7,653 nucleotides of DNA from Lewinella sp039816955. GTDB lineage: Bacteria; Bacteroidota; Bacteroidia; Chitinophagales; Saprospiraceae. A program made the translations under genes and the position numbers. The stretch lies in assembly GCA_039816955.1 (NCBI GenBank), contig JBCBWU010000283.1, positions 1-7,653 of the forward strand. Reading direction: 5' to 3'. The notes beneath the pieces are model-generated. The model was not told the origin of the DNA and made no database searches. It saw nothing but the letters and a program-made list of their open reading frames with translations. Shown in pieces: positions 1-6,225 of this stretch. Position 1 is the first letter of the stretch; each line of letters starts with the position of its first letter.

Positions 1-783
1 AAAAATCTGCGAACGGGGATTCGCCAGAGCCAATCCAAGAAAGGATCAAAGGCTCCCTACCGTGCCATAAAACCATATCTGGCAAACAATCATCTGGCCG
101 GCCGCTTGCTCCGCAGCCCGGAATTCTTGATGAACGACTTGCTAGAACGTCTGGTTGTTCTCAAAACGAAGTTTGGTTACGAAATTGACGGAGCGATTGA
201 TCTGATTGTCACCTTAGAAAATATGCCTTACCAGGGAAAAAAGATTGACGATATCTATGTGTTGATGCAGTTACCGAATCTAAGGCTGAATATTAACGGC
301 AAACCACTGGATCTAAGTGATGTGATGGAGTTTGTTCGTCTGACGGGTGATAGCAAATTTTATTACTACCCCACCAATATCCGCTACGACAAGGTACTTT
401 TCCAGCAATCGGTGCTGACCATTGGCGACCGAATGGAACAACTGTGGGAGGTCTATATGAAGGCAAAGAATGCAGGACTCACCATTGACGAAATGGAAAA
501 TGTGTTTACTGAACTGATCCCCTTCATGTTTCAACACTACGTCATCATACCACCAGATCGCCCAATCGCTAGTGGCGTTCGCGCGGACTATGCCAGCTTC
601 ATTGCCGAGGATTTTGACAGTCATTTCTTAGCCTTCGCGGAAGACAACGCCAGCGAAATCACGCAAGCTGCCAAAGAGATGATTATGGATGTAGGCAATC
701 AGCACATTGACGACCATTTTGGGCAAGGGAAGTTTATCCTTACTCATGAATTGACTTATGCTGATTTGCCTAAGGGCGAGTGA
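1..783 (+). CDS. Uncharacterised protein, C-terminal 260 residues (5' end outside window)
   Basis: Frame 1 is open from the first base to the TGA at 781-783, so the gene runs in from the left. The first in-window candidates, TTG at 106 and ATG at 130, are probably internal codons because the upstream 35 codons read as ordinary protein, including a basic stretch (RQSQSKKGSKAPYRAIKPY). I do not recognise the family. What can be seen: no signal peptide or membrane segment in this part; a mixed hydrophobic/acidic sequence that looks largely alpha-helical in its second half (from about residue 135); an aromatic FYYYP patch near residues 120-124; and an acidic C-terminal third ending in LPKGE. It does not look like the nucleotide-binding domain of an ABC transporter, as no Walker B or signature motif is visible. 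It is followed by an HlyD-type gene after a 157-bp gap, so co-transcription is possible but not shown. Real gene likely; function unknown. Confidence 0.75.
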   Translation, partial: KNLRTGIRQSQSKKGSKAPYRAIKPYLANNHLAGRLLRSPEFLMNDLLERLVVLKTKFGYEIDGAIDLIVTLENMPYQGKKIDDIYVLMQLPNLRLNINGKPLDLSDVMEFVRLTGDSKFYYYPTNIRYDKVLFQQSVLTIGDRMEQLWEVYMKAKNAGLTIDEMENVFTELIPFMFQHYVIIPPDRPIASGVRADYASFIAEDFDSHFLAFAEDNASEITQAAKEMIMDVGNQHIDDHFGQGKFILTHELTYADLPKGE

Positions 784-882
784 GAATTAGAGTAAAAATT
801 AGAATTAGAGTTAGAATTAATTGTCGCTGGTACCTTAACTAACGCTCCCGCTTCTGACCCTAATTCCCATTCTAATTCTAAT
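783..882. repeat. AATTAGA-type direct and inverted repeats
   Basis: Directly at the stop of the first gene, AGAATTAGAG occurs twice (783-792 and 801-810), followed by AGAATTA at 813-819. The segment 798-819 is matched in inverted orientation by 861-882: of 22 paired positions, 19 are Watson-Crick, one is G-T and two are mismatched, with a 41-base spacer. The perfect outer arm is 12 bp (798-809 with 871-882). The long spacer and absence of a T-tract make a rho-independent terminator unlikely. It may be a dispersed intergenic repeat or a slowly decaying simple-sequence (hexamer) repeat. Confidence 0.6.
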
Positions 883-910
883 CGAACCCCTAGTCTCAAC
901 TTCAAAATCC

Positions 911-931
911 GTAATTTACCTCTTAAATTAC
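911..931 (+). promoter_or_regulatory. 8-bp perfect inverted repeat just upstream of the HlyD start
   Basis: GTAATTTA (911-918) and TAAATTAC (924-931) are perfect inverted copies separated by five bases (CCTCT). The right arm ends nine bases before the ATG at 941, so as RNA it could form a hairpin over the ribosome landing site, and as DNA it could be an operator-like palindrome. It is AT-rich, so such a match is not very improbable by chance. No clear TAnnTTTG promoter element was found nearby. Confidence 0.35.
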
Positions 932-940
932 ACGCGCCCT

Positions 941-2233
941 ATGCCTCACCTAGTTCCCCCTTCTGAGGAAAACCTGGAGATTTTCGAAAAGCCCGCTGGC
1001 TGGATGCTCTACTGGGGGACCGCTATTGTTGTCATCTTCATCTTACTCATTTTGGGTTTAGCAGCCTTTATCCAGTATCCTGATAAGTTGGAGTTTCAGG
1101 TGAGCGTTACGAGTAGTCCACCGCCCTTACCGATGGTAGTACAGTACGCTGGGCAAGTGGAACAAGTACTGGTAGCGGATGGGGAACAAGTGCAGGAAGG
1201 GCAGGTGCTGATGATTTTGGCAAGTGCAGCCCGCTGGCCAGAGCTCCAGTATCTAGATAGTACACTCGAAGTACTACAGCAGATTGACAATCCGTTAGCG
1301 GTGGCGGCGCTGAAGCTGCGAGAACCCCTCCGCCTGGATAAGCTTTCTTTCACCTATACGCAATTGCTCAACTACACCGCCGAATTGCAAGAGAAGCTAA
1401 GACGCCAACCGGTGTTGCAACGCATGGGCTATCTGGACCAGCAAATAGCAGAGACCGATATCCTGCGCAAAAATCTTGATGACCAGATGGAGACTTTGCG
1501 GCTGGAATTGGCGATCGCGGAACGCAATTTGCAGCAATATGAGGAGTTACTGAGACGCGAATCGGCCAGCCAAATTGAGGTGGACCAATCTGCTACTCGT
1601 TTATTGGATGTGCAGCGCCGGATTGAAGAGCAGCGAAATCGCCTGTCCCAAGCCCGAAGCCGGGAGGCTAGTCTGCAAGAGCAAAAAACCCGTTTACGAG
1701 CGGAGACGGATGATGAGCTACTGAATCTATGGCTCACTTGGAAAGCACAAGTACGGAGTCTGCAACAAGAGTTCTACGACTGGGAAGATCAACACCTGCT
1801 ACGAGCCAGCCAGCGGGGCCAAGTGGTATTTTTCGAACCGTTGAGTACAGGAGTCCCACTTGCCAGTCAGCAAATGCCGCTGGGAATCATTCCGCAACAT
1901 GACTCCTTGAGCTATCAGGCCGAAGGGCTTTTACCAGACCTGGGCAGTGGAGATATCAACGCTGCCTCGGAGGCCTATCTGGAGGTGCTTGCGTACCCAT
2001 CAGAGCGTTATGGTAAGATAAAAGTGGAGATTCAATCTATTGCTGCGGCGCCGCAAAGTATTGGGGAGGGGTACCGTATTGTTCTGCATTTTCCGGAAGG
2101 CCTAACCACCACCCACGGCAAAACCTTACAATTTCGCCAGCAAATGCTGGCGCAGGCCACAATTCTTGCCGAAAAACGCAGCTTACTCAACCGACTTTTC
2201 GACCGTTTGCGGCAGCTGACTGATTCTCAGTAA
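941..2233 (+). CDS. HlyD-family membrane fusion (periplasmic adaptor) protein
   Basis: This is the periplasmic adaptor of a type I secretion or export system, which would link an inner-membrane ABC exporter to a TolC-like outer-membrane channel. In the 430-residue sequence: a short cytoplasmic N-terminus, one strong membrane anchor at about residues 22-45, then YPD and a proline-rich turn (60-64). A half biotinyl-lipoyl motif follows at about 69-95 (YAGQVEQVLVADGEQVQEGQ). Residues about 150-285 form a long charged coiled-coil hairpin (Q/E/L/R-rich heptads). The second lipoyl half and beta-barrel follow, with the typical ending around EKRSLLNRLFDRL. Length is normal for the family. In Bacteroidota these adaptors often sit beside peptidase-C39-type ABC exporters; none is visible here and the upstream partial gene does not look like one. 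The ATG at 941 is the only sensible start; there is no Shine-Dalgarno. Substrate cannot be told from sequence. The gene ends only 15 bases before the rplU promoter, with no terminator between. Confidence 0.87.
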   Translation: MPHLVPPSEENLEIFEKPAGWMLYWGTAIVVIFILLILGLAAFIQYPDKLEFQVSVTSSPPPLPMVVQYAGQVEQVLVADGEQVQEGQVLMILASAARWPELQYLDSTLEVLQQIDNPLAVAALKLREPLRLDKLSFTYTQLLNYTAELQEKLRRQPVLQRMGYLDQQIAETDILRKNLDDQMETLRLELAIAERNLQQYEELLRRESASQIEVDQSATRLLDVQRRIEEQRNRLSQARSREASLQEQKTRLRAETDDELLNLWLTWKAQVRSLQQEFYDWEDQHLLRASQRGQVVFFEPLSTGVPLASQQMPLGIIPQHDSLSYQAEGLLPDLGSGDINAASEAYLEVLAYPSERYGKIKVEIQSIAAAPQSIGEGYRIVLHFPEGLTTTHGKTLQFRQQMLAQATILAEKRSLLNRLFDRLRQLTDSQ

Positions 2234-2248
2234 TATTTTGCATTCTTC

Positions 2249-2280
2249 TTTGCCGAATACGCGATTAAAGCGTATCTTTG
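2249..2280 (+). promoter_or_regulatory. Bacteroidota-type promoter for rplU-rpmA
   Basis: TTTG at 2249-2252 and TATCTTTG at 2273-2280 are separated by 20 bases. This matches the known Bacteroidota primary-sigma consensus (TTTG about -33, TAnnTTTG about -7). Transcription would start a few bases downstream, around 2285-2288, giving a short A-rich leader of about 32-35 bases before the rplU ATG. It is the clearest promoter in the window and defines the ribosomal genes as a separate unit from the HlyD gene. Confidence 0.75.
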
Positions 2281-2319
2281 CCCGCCGTTAAAGAAATTCA
2301 ATTCATTAAACATATACCA

Positions 2320-2628
2320 ATGTTCGCAATCGTAACTATAGCTGGTCAGCAGTTCAAAGTTGAGGAGGGTCAGGAGATCTTCGTCCACCAGCTAGAAGCA
2401 AGCGAGGGAGACAGCCTATCTTTCGATCAGGTTTTGCTGATCAACAAGGAAGGTAATACCCAAGTAGGCACGCCGGTTCTGAACGCCTCAGTAAATGCTA
2501 CGGTGTTAGGCCATCAGAAGGGTGAGAAAGTGATCGTATTCAAGAAGAAGCGCCGTAAAGGTTACCGCGTGAAGAATGGTCACCGCCAGCATTTTACTAA
2601 AATCAAGATTGATAGCATCGCCGGCTAA
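2320..2628 (+). CDS. rplU: 50S ribosomal protein L21 (bL21)
   Basis: Large-subunit ribosomal protein that binds 23S rRNA. The 102-residue product has the family's N-terminus (MFAIVTIAGQQFKVEEGQ), the central VLLINKEGNTQVGTPVL stretch and the basic C-terminal signature at residues 74-97 (FKKKRRKGYR followed by GHRQHFTKIKI). Length is canonical (about 103 in other bacteria). The open frame extends upstream to a TTG at 2278, but that codon lies in the promoter -7 element and the added residues do not resemble L21, so the ATG at 2320 is the start. There is no Shine-Dalgarno; the leader is A-rich, as is usual in this phylum. L21 ends at its normal C-terminus, without the helix-hairpin-helix tail I recall on L21 in some Flavobacteriia; here such a tail is on L27. 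It precedes rpmA by 37 bases, the conserved rplU-rpmA order. Confidence 0.98.
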   Translation: MFAIVTIAGQQFKVEEGQEIFVHQLEASEGDSLSFDQVLLINKEGNTQVGTPVLNASVNATVLGHQKGEKVIVFKKKRRKGYRVKNGHRQHFTKIKIDSIAG

Positions 2629-2665
2629 GTCGGTGTTCAATTGTTAACTACAAAATCTGTAAACA

Positions 2666-3424
2666 ATGGCACACAAAAAAGGTGTAGGTAGTACTGACAA
2701 CGGCCGCGATAGTTTAAGTAAACGCTTGGGCGTAAAACTCTTCGGTGGTCAGTTGGCAAAAGCCGGTAACATCATCGTTCGCCAGCGCGGTACCAAGTAC
2801 CACCCAGGTGAGAACGTATACATGGGCAAAGACTTCACTTTGCACGCCAAAGTAGAAGGAACGGTAGAGTACCGTCGCCGTCGTTCTAACCGCACATTCG
2901 TAAACATCATTCCTGCCGGTGAAGTAGCAGTTGCTCCACCAGCACCTACTAAGAAGGCTAAGGCTCCTAAGCAGGAGGCTCCTGCTGCGCCAGCAGTAGA
3001 AGAAGTAGCCGTACTGGAAGAAGCACCAGTTGTTGAAGAAACTCCAGTAGTGGAGGAAGCAGCGGCGCCAGCAGAGCCACAGAAGATTGCGGAGGAAGCT
3101 CCAGCAGCTAAGCCAAAAGCCGCTGCGAAAATCAAGTTACCTAACGGTAAGTCGATCAAGCAGGATGACCTAAAGATGGTGGAAGGTGTAGGTCCTAAGA
3201 TTGAAGGCTTGCTACACGCAGGTGGCATCATGACCTGGGAAGACCTGGCTAATGCTCCAACCGAGAAAGTACAGCAGATTCTGGATGAAGCGGGACCACG
3301 TTACCGCATGCACCAGCCTACTACCTGGGCCAAGCAAGCACGTTTGGCTGCTGATGGCAAGTGGGAAGAACTAGTTGCCTACCAGGATCACCTGGATGGT
3401 GGCCGTGAACCAGAAGAAAAGTAA
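2666..3424 (+). CDS. rpmA: 50S ribosomal protein L27 (bL27) fused to a C-terminal helix-hairpin-helix domain
   Basis: Residues 1 to about 85 are L27: the MAHKKGVGST N-terminus that reaches towards the peptidyl-transferase centre, NGRDS, KRLGVKLFGG, IIVRQRGTKYHPGENV and the VEGTVEYRRRR core. There is no cleavable N-terminal extension like that of staphylococcal L27. Normal L27 ends here (about 85 residues), but this product has 252. Residues 86-154 are an Ala/Pro/Glu/Lys linker with a period-6 repeat (EEAPVV, EETPVV, EEAAAP at 118-135). Residues 155-252 are a compact domain: a basic lead-in (KIKLPNGKSIKQDDL), a helix-hairpin-helix core MVEGVGPKIEGLLHAGGI (171-188), TWEDLA (190-195), then AGPRYRMHQPTTWAKQ (209-224) and LAADGKWEELVAYQDHLDGG. 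The GVGPK hairpin suggests nucleic-acid (rRNA or DNA) binding or a protein contact; that role is inference. The frame is uninterrupted and codon use is like rplU, so this is a true fusion. Co-transcribed with rplU; no Shine-Dalgarno. Confidence 0.96.
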   Translation: MAHKKGVGSTDNGRDSLSKRLGVKLFGGQLAKAGNIIVRQRGTKYHPGENVYMGKDFTLHAKVEGTVEYRRRRSNRTFVNIIPAGEVAVAPPAPTKKAKAPKQEAPAAPAVEEVAVLEEAPVVEETPVVEEAAAPAEPQKIAEEAPAAKPKAAAKIKLPNGKSIKQDDLKMVEGVGPKIEGLLHAGGIMTWEDLANAPTEKVQQILDEAGPRYRMHQPTTWAKQARLAADGKWEELVAYQDHLDGGREPEEK

Positions 3425-3598
3425 GCACTAGCTTAACTTAAGAATACCGAAGCCCTCGCTGCAAGATTTGTAGCGGGGGTTTTGTAGTTTTGGTGTAGAT
3501 CTAGTGCTGTAAGCTCTCGAGGTGGCTCCACCACAGCAATCGGATACTACAACGCAACAAATCCATCTCTGATCAATTTCAATCCAATCCACCACATC
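3425..3598. other. Intergenic region rpmA to secreted-protein gene
   Basis: Apart from the terminator at 3450-3484, this gap holds a nested inverted repeat: TGCTGT (3505-3510) with ACAGCA (3533-3538), enclosing GGTG (3521-3524) and CACC (3529-3532). The two right arms are adjacent and the left arms are separated by ten bases. It could be a leader structure for the gene at 3599. A TAGTTTTG octamer at 3485-3492 fits a -7 element, but no TTTG lies at the right distance upstream. Confidence 0.3.
3450..3484 (+). terminator. Rho-independent terminator of the rplU-rpmA unit
   Basis: Twenty-six bases after the rpmA stop, AAGCCCTCGCTGCA (3450-3463) pairs with 3469-3482 (TGTAGCGGGGGTTT region) around a five-base loop AGATT. 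The core has 11 pairs including two G-T wobbles and is flanked by A-T closing pairs running into TTTT (3480-3483). Position, GC-rich stem and T-tract all fit an intrinsic terminator. Confidence 0.8.
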
Positions 3599-5158
3599 AT
3601 GAAAAACTTTTCTGCCACGCTCCTCACCCTTCTTTTTGTCAGTACCTTGACCGCACAGTCCTATAGGGTAGACTGGGGAGGTGAGTACCGTCGTTCCGGA
3701 GGGATCTTCAGTAATTTCTTCTTGGCTGGCATTACAGATGATGCTTACCATATGCTCCTGTACACCAGAAAGGAGACTACCCTATTCAGCTATAATTGGG
3801 ATCACCGGCTAATAGATACGAAACAGGTGGACTTTAACACCGGCCGGGACGAGATGTTCCTCAATGAATTCGTCCGTACCCAAAGAGGTAATTTCGCCGT
3901 GCTGCGCCAGTATGATCGCCGCGCTAAAGAGTTGAAAACCTATCTTAGTTACTTTAACAATCAATCCTTTGAAGGTCTGCTACAAATCGCCGCTCAGCCC
4001 ATGCGGCAAAGAAGCGCCAATCAGTTCCTGGGTGGCAACCCAAATCCAACCAATACCGACATTTTCGAACCACTAGTAACCAGCCCTGATCAATCCAGAG
4101 TTGTCTTTACAAATATAAATGTCGATCGCGAGCGAAACGAACCAGAAACGGTAAGCCTAAGTGTCTTTGACGCCGGTTTCAACCCCCTCTGGAACAAAAC
4201 TTACAGTCTGCCCTACAACGAGCTTGATGCCCAAATCACACGCTCTGTTATCAGCAATACAGGAGAGGTGTATTTACTCGTCAAAATTAGAATACGAGGC
4301 TCGGAGCGCCGACAAGCTGCCGGGCTTCCACCCTACCGTTATGAGTTATTCAAGTTTACGGCGGACGGTGAAGTGGCGCAACTTGATATTGACCTCCCCA
4401 GCAATACAGCACCACAGTATACTGGCCTGTACGTATCCAATGTACCAGATGAACCAGTAGTAGTAGCCGGGATGTATACCGACTCTGACCGCAGAAGTAA
4501 CCTAAAAGGGGCATTTCTAGTGGAAATTGATGAGGACTTCGAGATCAGCAGTACCAACACCTCCGAGTTTAGCAGTGCCTTCCTAGAAAATCTGGTTAGC
4601 AATCGAGCAAACAAACGCGATCAGGGCCTGGACAACGATTTTGTAATTAGGTCGTTTGTGCGGTTTAACGATGGCAAACTGGGATTTGTGGCCGAAGAAA
4701 CCTTTATCACTACCGTCATAGATAACACTGCCGGTACTATAGGTACAAACCGGACCAGGTATATATTTCATACGAATGAACTTGTGATCGTTATTTTTAG
4801 CCCGGAAGGCGAATTAGTCGATATGCAAAAAATTGACAAAGAGTTTAGCTCCTCCACTCCTATGACGACTTCCTTTGCTACAGCTGTGGTTGATGATCAA
4901 CTTTTCATTGTGTACAATGATCAAAAAAATCGGCGCGAGCGAAAGGCCATTAGAGGTAAAGGCGGTGGTGCACTCTTCACTGACCTTACGGTAATTGATG
5001 GAGAAGGTGAGATAATCTACCAGGAGTCCTTATTTACGAGCGATGCTACAGACCGAAAAGCATTTATCCCCCGGCAATCTGACTACAACAATGAACGAAT
5101 GGTCTTACTGGCCAGGTCGGCAAAGTTTTTCCAGTGTGGCTTACTGCACTTCGACTAG
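3599..5158 (+). CDS. Secreted protein of unknown function (519 aa)
   Basis: The N-terminus is a clear Sec signal peptide (KNF, hydrophobic core to about residue 17, likely cut near TLTAQ at 20), so the product is exported to the periplasm, outer membrane or outside. No lipobox cysteine and no typical T9SS C-terminal sorting domain is visible; it ends in KFFQCGLLHFD. The mature part is rich in short beta-strand-like segments with acidic turns, for example SVFDAGFNPLWNKTYSLPY (188-206) and a similar element HTNELVIVIFSPEGELVDMQ (391-410). The pattern 'VFxxxxxLW / IxSPEGELV' suggests a repeated beta-sheet or beta-propeller fold, but I cannot name a family. A basic patch NRRERKAIRGKGGG lies at about residues 446-459. 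The start is the ATG at 3599, which places the signal peptide exactly at the N-terminus. The gene stands alone between the rpmA terminator and a 188-bp gap, so it is probably monocistronic. Confidence 0.85.
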   Translation: MKNFSATLLTLLFVSTLTAQSYRVDWGGEYRRSGGIFSNFFLAGITDDAYHMLLYTRKETTLFSYNWDHRLIDTKQVDFNTGRDEMFLNEFVRTQRGNFAVLRQYDRRAKELKTYLSYFNNQSFEGLLQIAAQPMRQRSANQFLGGNPNPTNTDIFEPLVTSPDQSRVVFTNINVDRERNEPETVSLSVFDAGFNPLWNKTYSLPYNELDAQITRSVISNTGEVYLLVKIRIRGSERRQAAGLPPYRYELFKFTADGEVAQLDIDLPSNTAPQYTGLYVSNVPDEPVVVAGMYTDSDRRSNLKGAFLVEIDEDFEISSTNTSEFSSAFLENLVSNRANKRDQGLDNDFVIRSFVRFNDGKLGFVAEETFITTVIDNTAGTIGTNRTRYIFHTNELVIVIFSPEGELVDMQKIDKEFSSSTPMTTSFATAVVDDQLFIVYNDQKNRRERKAIRGKGGGALFTDLTVIDGEGEIIYQESLFTSDATDRKAFIPRQSDYNNERMVLLARSAKFFQCGLLHFD

Positions 5159-5346
5159 CCTATTCATCATGCCAGCTGTTTCGTTTATCGAATTTTTTTC
5201 GTTCGTTCTCGCACTTTACGCAACTTTCAACTGTAATAATTCAGAGACTGCTACTACTAATATAGCGTGAACCGTAATTTAAAAACGGCGCATTACTTGA
5301 CACGCAGTCTTGAAACACAATCATTTTCGTAAAAATCTCAAATAGA
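5159..5346. other. 188-bp AT-rich intergenic region, no firm signal
   Basis: It must contain the end of the preceding transcript and probably the promoter of the gene at 5347. I see only weak elements: a T7 run within CGAATTTTTTTCG (about 5190-5202) with no strong stem before it, and several TTG triplets between 5290 and 5315 but no good TAnnTTTG match. No RNA gene or open frame of note. Confidence 0.4.
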
Positions 5347-6096
5347 ATGAAACACATTTTTTTGCTGTGCGCAATGACCCTCGGTTTTCTAATTGGTCAC
5401 GCCCAAGATAAGTCTACAGATATCAGTGTTGACGAAATCGTTGACGTTTACCTAGAAAATATTGGCGGGGCAGATAACTGGAAGGCACTCACCAGTATGC
5501 GTATGGAAGCTAAAATGTCGCAGGGGGGAATGGAATTCCCAGGAGTTATGATCCAGGCACCGCCTAATAAGCAGCGCATGGAAATCAATATCTCGGGCCA
5601 GCAAATGGTACAAGCCTACGATGGCGAGACCGCTTGGTGGATCAACCCATTCATGGGAGCAACCGATGCCCAACCTATGCCAGACGAAATGTCGGAGGAC
5701 TTTACGAAGGAAACCTTTGAAAGTGACTTCATCGACTACGCAGAAAAGGGACACGAACTCGAGTACGTGGGTGACGTAGAAGTAGATGGCGTCGTGTGCC
5801 ACGAGGTAAAGTTAACTAAAGAAGACGGTACCGAAGAGTTCCACTACTTTGACCCAGAATACATGATTCCTATCATGCAGAAAACGGTCATCAGCACGGG
5901 CCAGATGGCTGGCCAAGCCGTAGAAACTTACCTCAGCGACTACGAAGAGGTAGACGGTTTAATGATACCTAAGTTCATTGAATCTAAGATGAACGGCGCT
6001 ACTCAGTTTGCGCTTACGGTAACCAAGGTGGAACTCAATGTTGATGTTGACGATGAAACCTTTGCTTACCCTAAAGCCGACGAGGACAAGGAATAA
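5347..6096 (+). CDS. LolA-like 'outer membrane lipoprotein-sorting' family protein
   Basis: A 249-residue exported protein with a Sec signal peptide (hydrophobic core at 4-17, cut after HA or HAQ at 19-20). The mature sequence matches the Bacteroidota COG2834-type family, usually labelled outer membrane lipoprotein-sorting protein. Visible marks: DEIVDVYLENIGG (29-41), a beta-rich middle with GMEFPG (61-66) and APPNKQRMEI (71-80), QAYDGETAWWINPFMG (89-104), then FDPEYMIPIMQK and LSDYEEVDGLMIPKF (196-210). The fold is expected to be the LolA/LolB/LppX half-barrel that holds a lipid or acyl chain in the periplasm. True LolA function, chaperoning lipoproteins across the periplasm, is not shown: these paralogues are numerous in the phylum and diverge from LolA. 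C8 does not sit in a lipobox, so it is probably soluble. Length is normal and the ATG at 5347 fits the signal peptide. Acidic tail KADEDKE. Confidence 0.85.
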   Translation: MKHIFLLCAMTLGFLIGHAQDKSTDISVDEIVDVYLENIGGADNWKALTSMRMEAKMSQGGMEFPGVMIQAPPNKQRMEINISGQQMVQAYDGETAWWINPFMGATDAQPMPDEMSEDFTKETFESDFIDYAEKGHELEYVGDVEVDGVVCHEVKLTKEDGTEEFHYFDPEYMIPIMQKTVISTGQMAGQAVETYLSDYEEVDGLMIPKFIESKMNGATQFALTVTKVELNVDVDDETFAYPKADEDKE

Positions 6097-6120
6097 ACTC
6101 CGATAAAACCCTACTTCTAA

Positions 6121-6168
6121 ATGAAAAACTTACTACTGGCTCTGCAGCTTATCTGTCAGAGCCAGTAG
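6121..6168 (+). other. Possible 15-codon ORF overlapping the stem-loop
   Basis: ATG at 6121 opens MKNLLLALQLICQSQ and stops with TAG at 6166-6168. It resembles the beginning of a Sec signal peptide (positive start, Leu-rich core) and lies 24 bases after the LolA-like stop, with an AAA context like other starts here. It may be a chance ORF, a leader peptide, or the remnant of a lost secreted-protein gene. Too short for a firm call. Confidence 0.2.
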
Positions 6169-6169
6169 T
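6132..6169 (+). terminator. Perfect 13-bp stem-loop after the LolA-like gene
   Basis: ACTACTGGCTCTG (6132-6144) and CAGAGCCAGTAGT (6157-6169) are perfect inverted copies around a 12-base loop. The position, 36 bases after the stop and 57 before the next start, suits a transcript end or an mRNA-stabilising hairpin. There is no T-tract on the + side; on the - side the stem is followed by AAGTTTTTC, so it would work better as an intrinsic terminator for leftward transcription, although no leftward gene is seen. It coincides with a possible short ORF at 6121-6168. Confidence 0.5.
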
Positions 6170-6225
6170 GTCATAAGCATAGGCTTTCCAGCGTGAGAGC
6201 TATCTACACCACAACATCCTTCAAA

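Noticed and set aside
2278..2319. Upstream TTG start extending L21 by 14 residues
   Set aside because: The TTG lies inside the TATCTTTG promoter element and the added residues are unlike L21; the ATG at 2320 gives the canonical N-terminus.
2749..3231. 160-codon reverse-strand ORF opposite rpmA
   Set aside because: It is the antisense of the repetitive Ala/Pro/Glu linker and L27 core, giving a low-complexity Ser/Ala/Thr-rich product; an artefact of the GC pattern.
3485..3492. TAGTTTTG as a -7 promoter element for the gene at 3599
   Set aside because: It overlaps the end of the terminator and no TTTG lies 19-21 bases upstream (the nearest is 14 bases away).
3428..3751. 107-codon reverse-strand ORF across the rpmA terminator and the next gene's start
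   Set aside because: It covers a terminator and a signal-peptide coding region, has no protein-like composition and no own promoter.
5043..5270. 75-codon + strand ORF overlapping the end of the 519-aa gene
   Set aside because: About half of it is an out-of-frame shadow of the real gene and the rest is AT-rich intergenic sequence.
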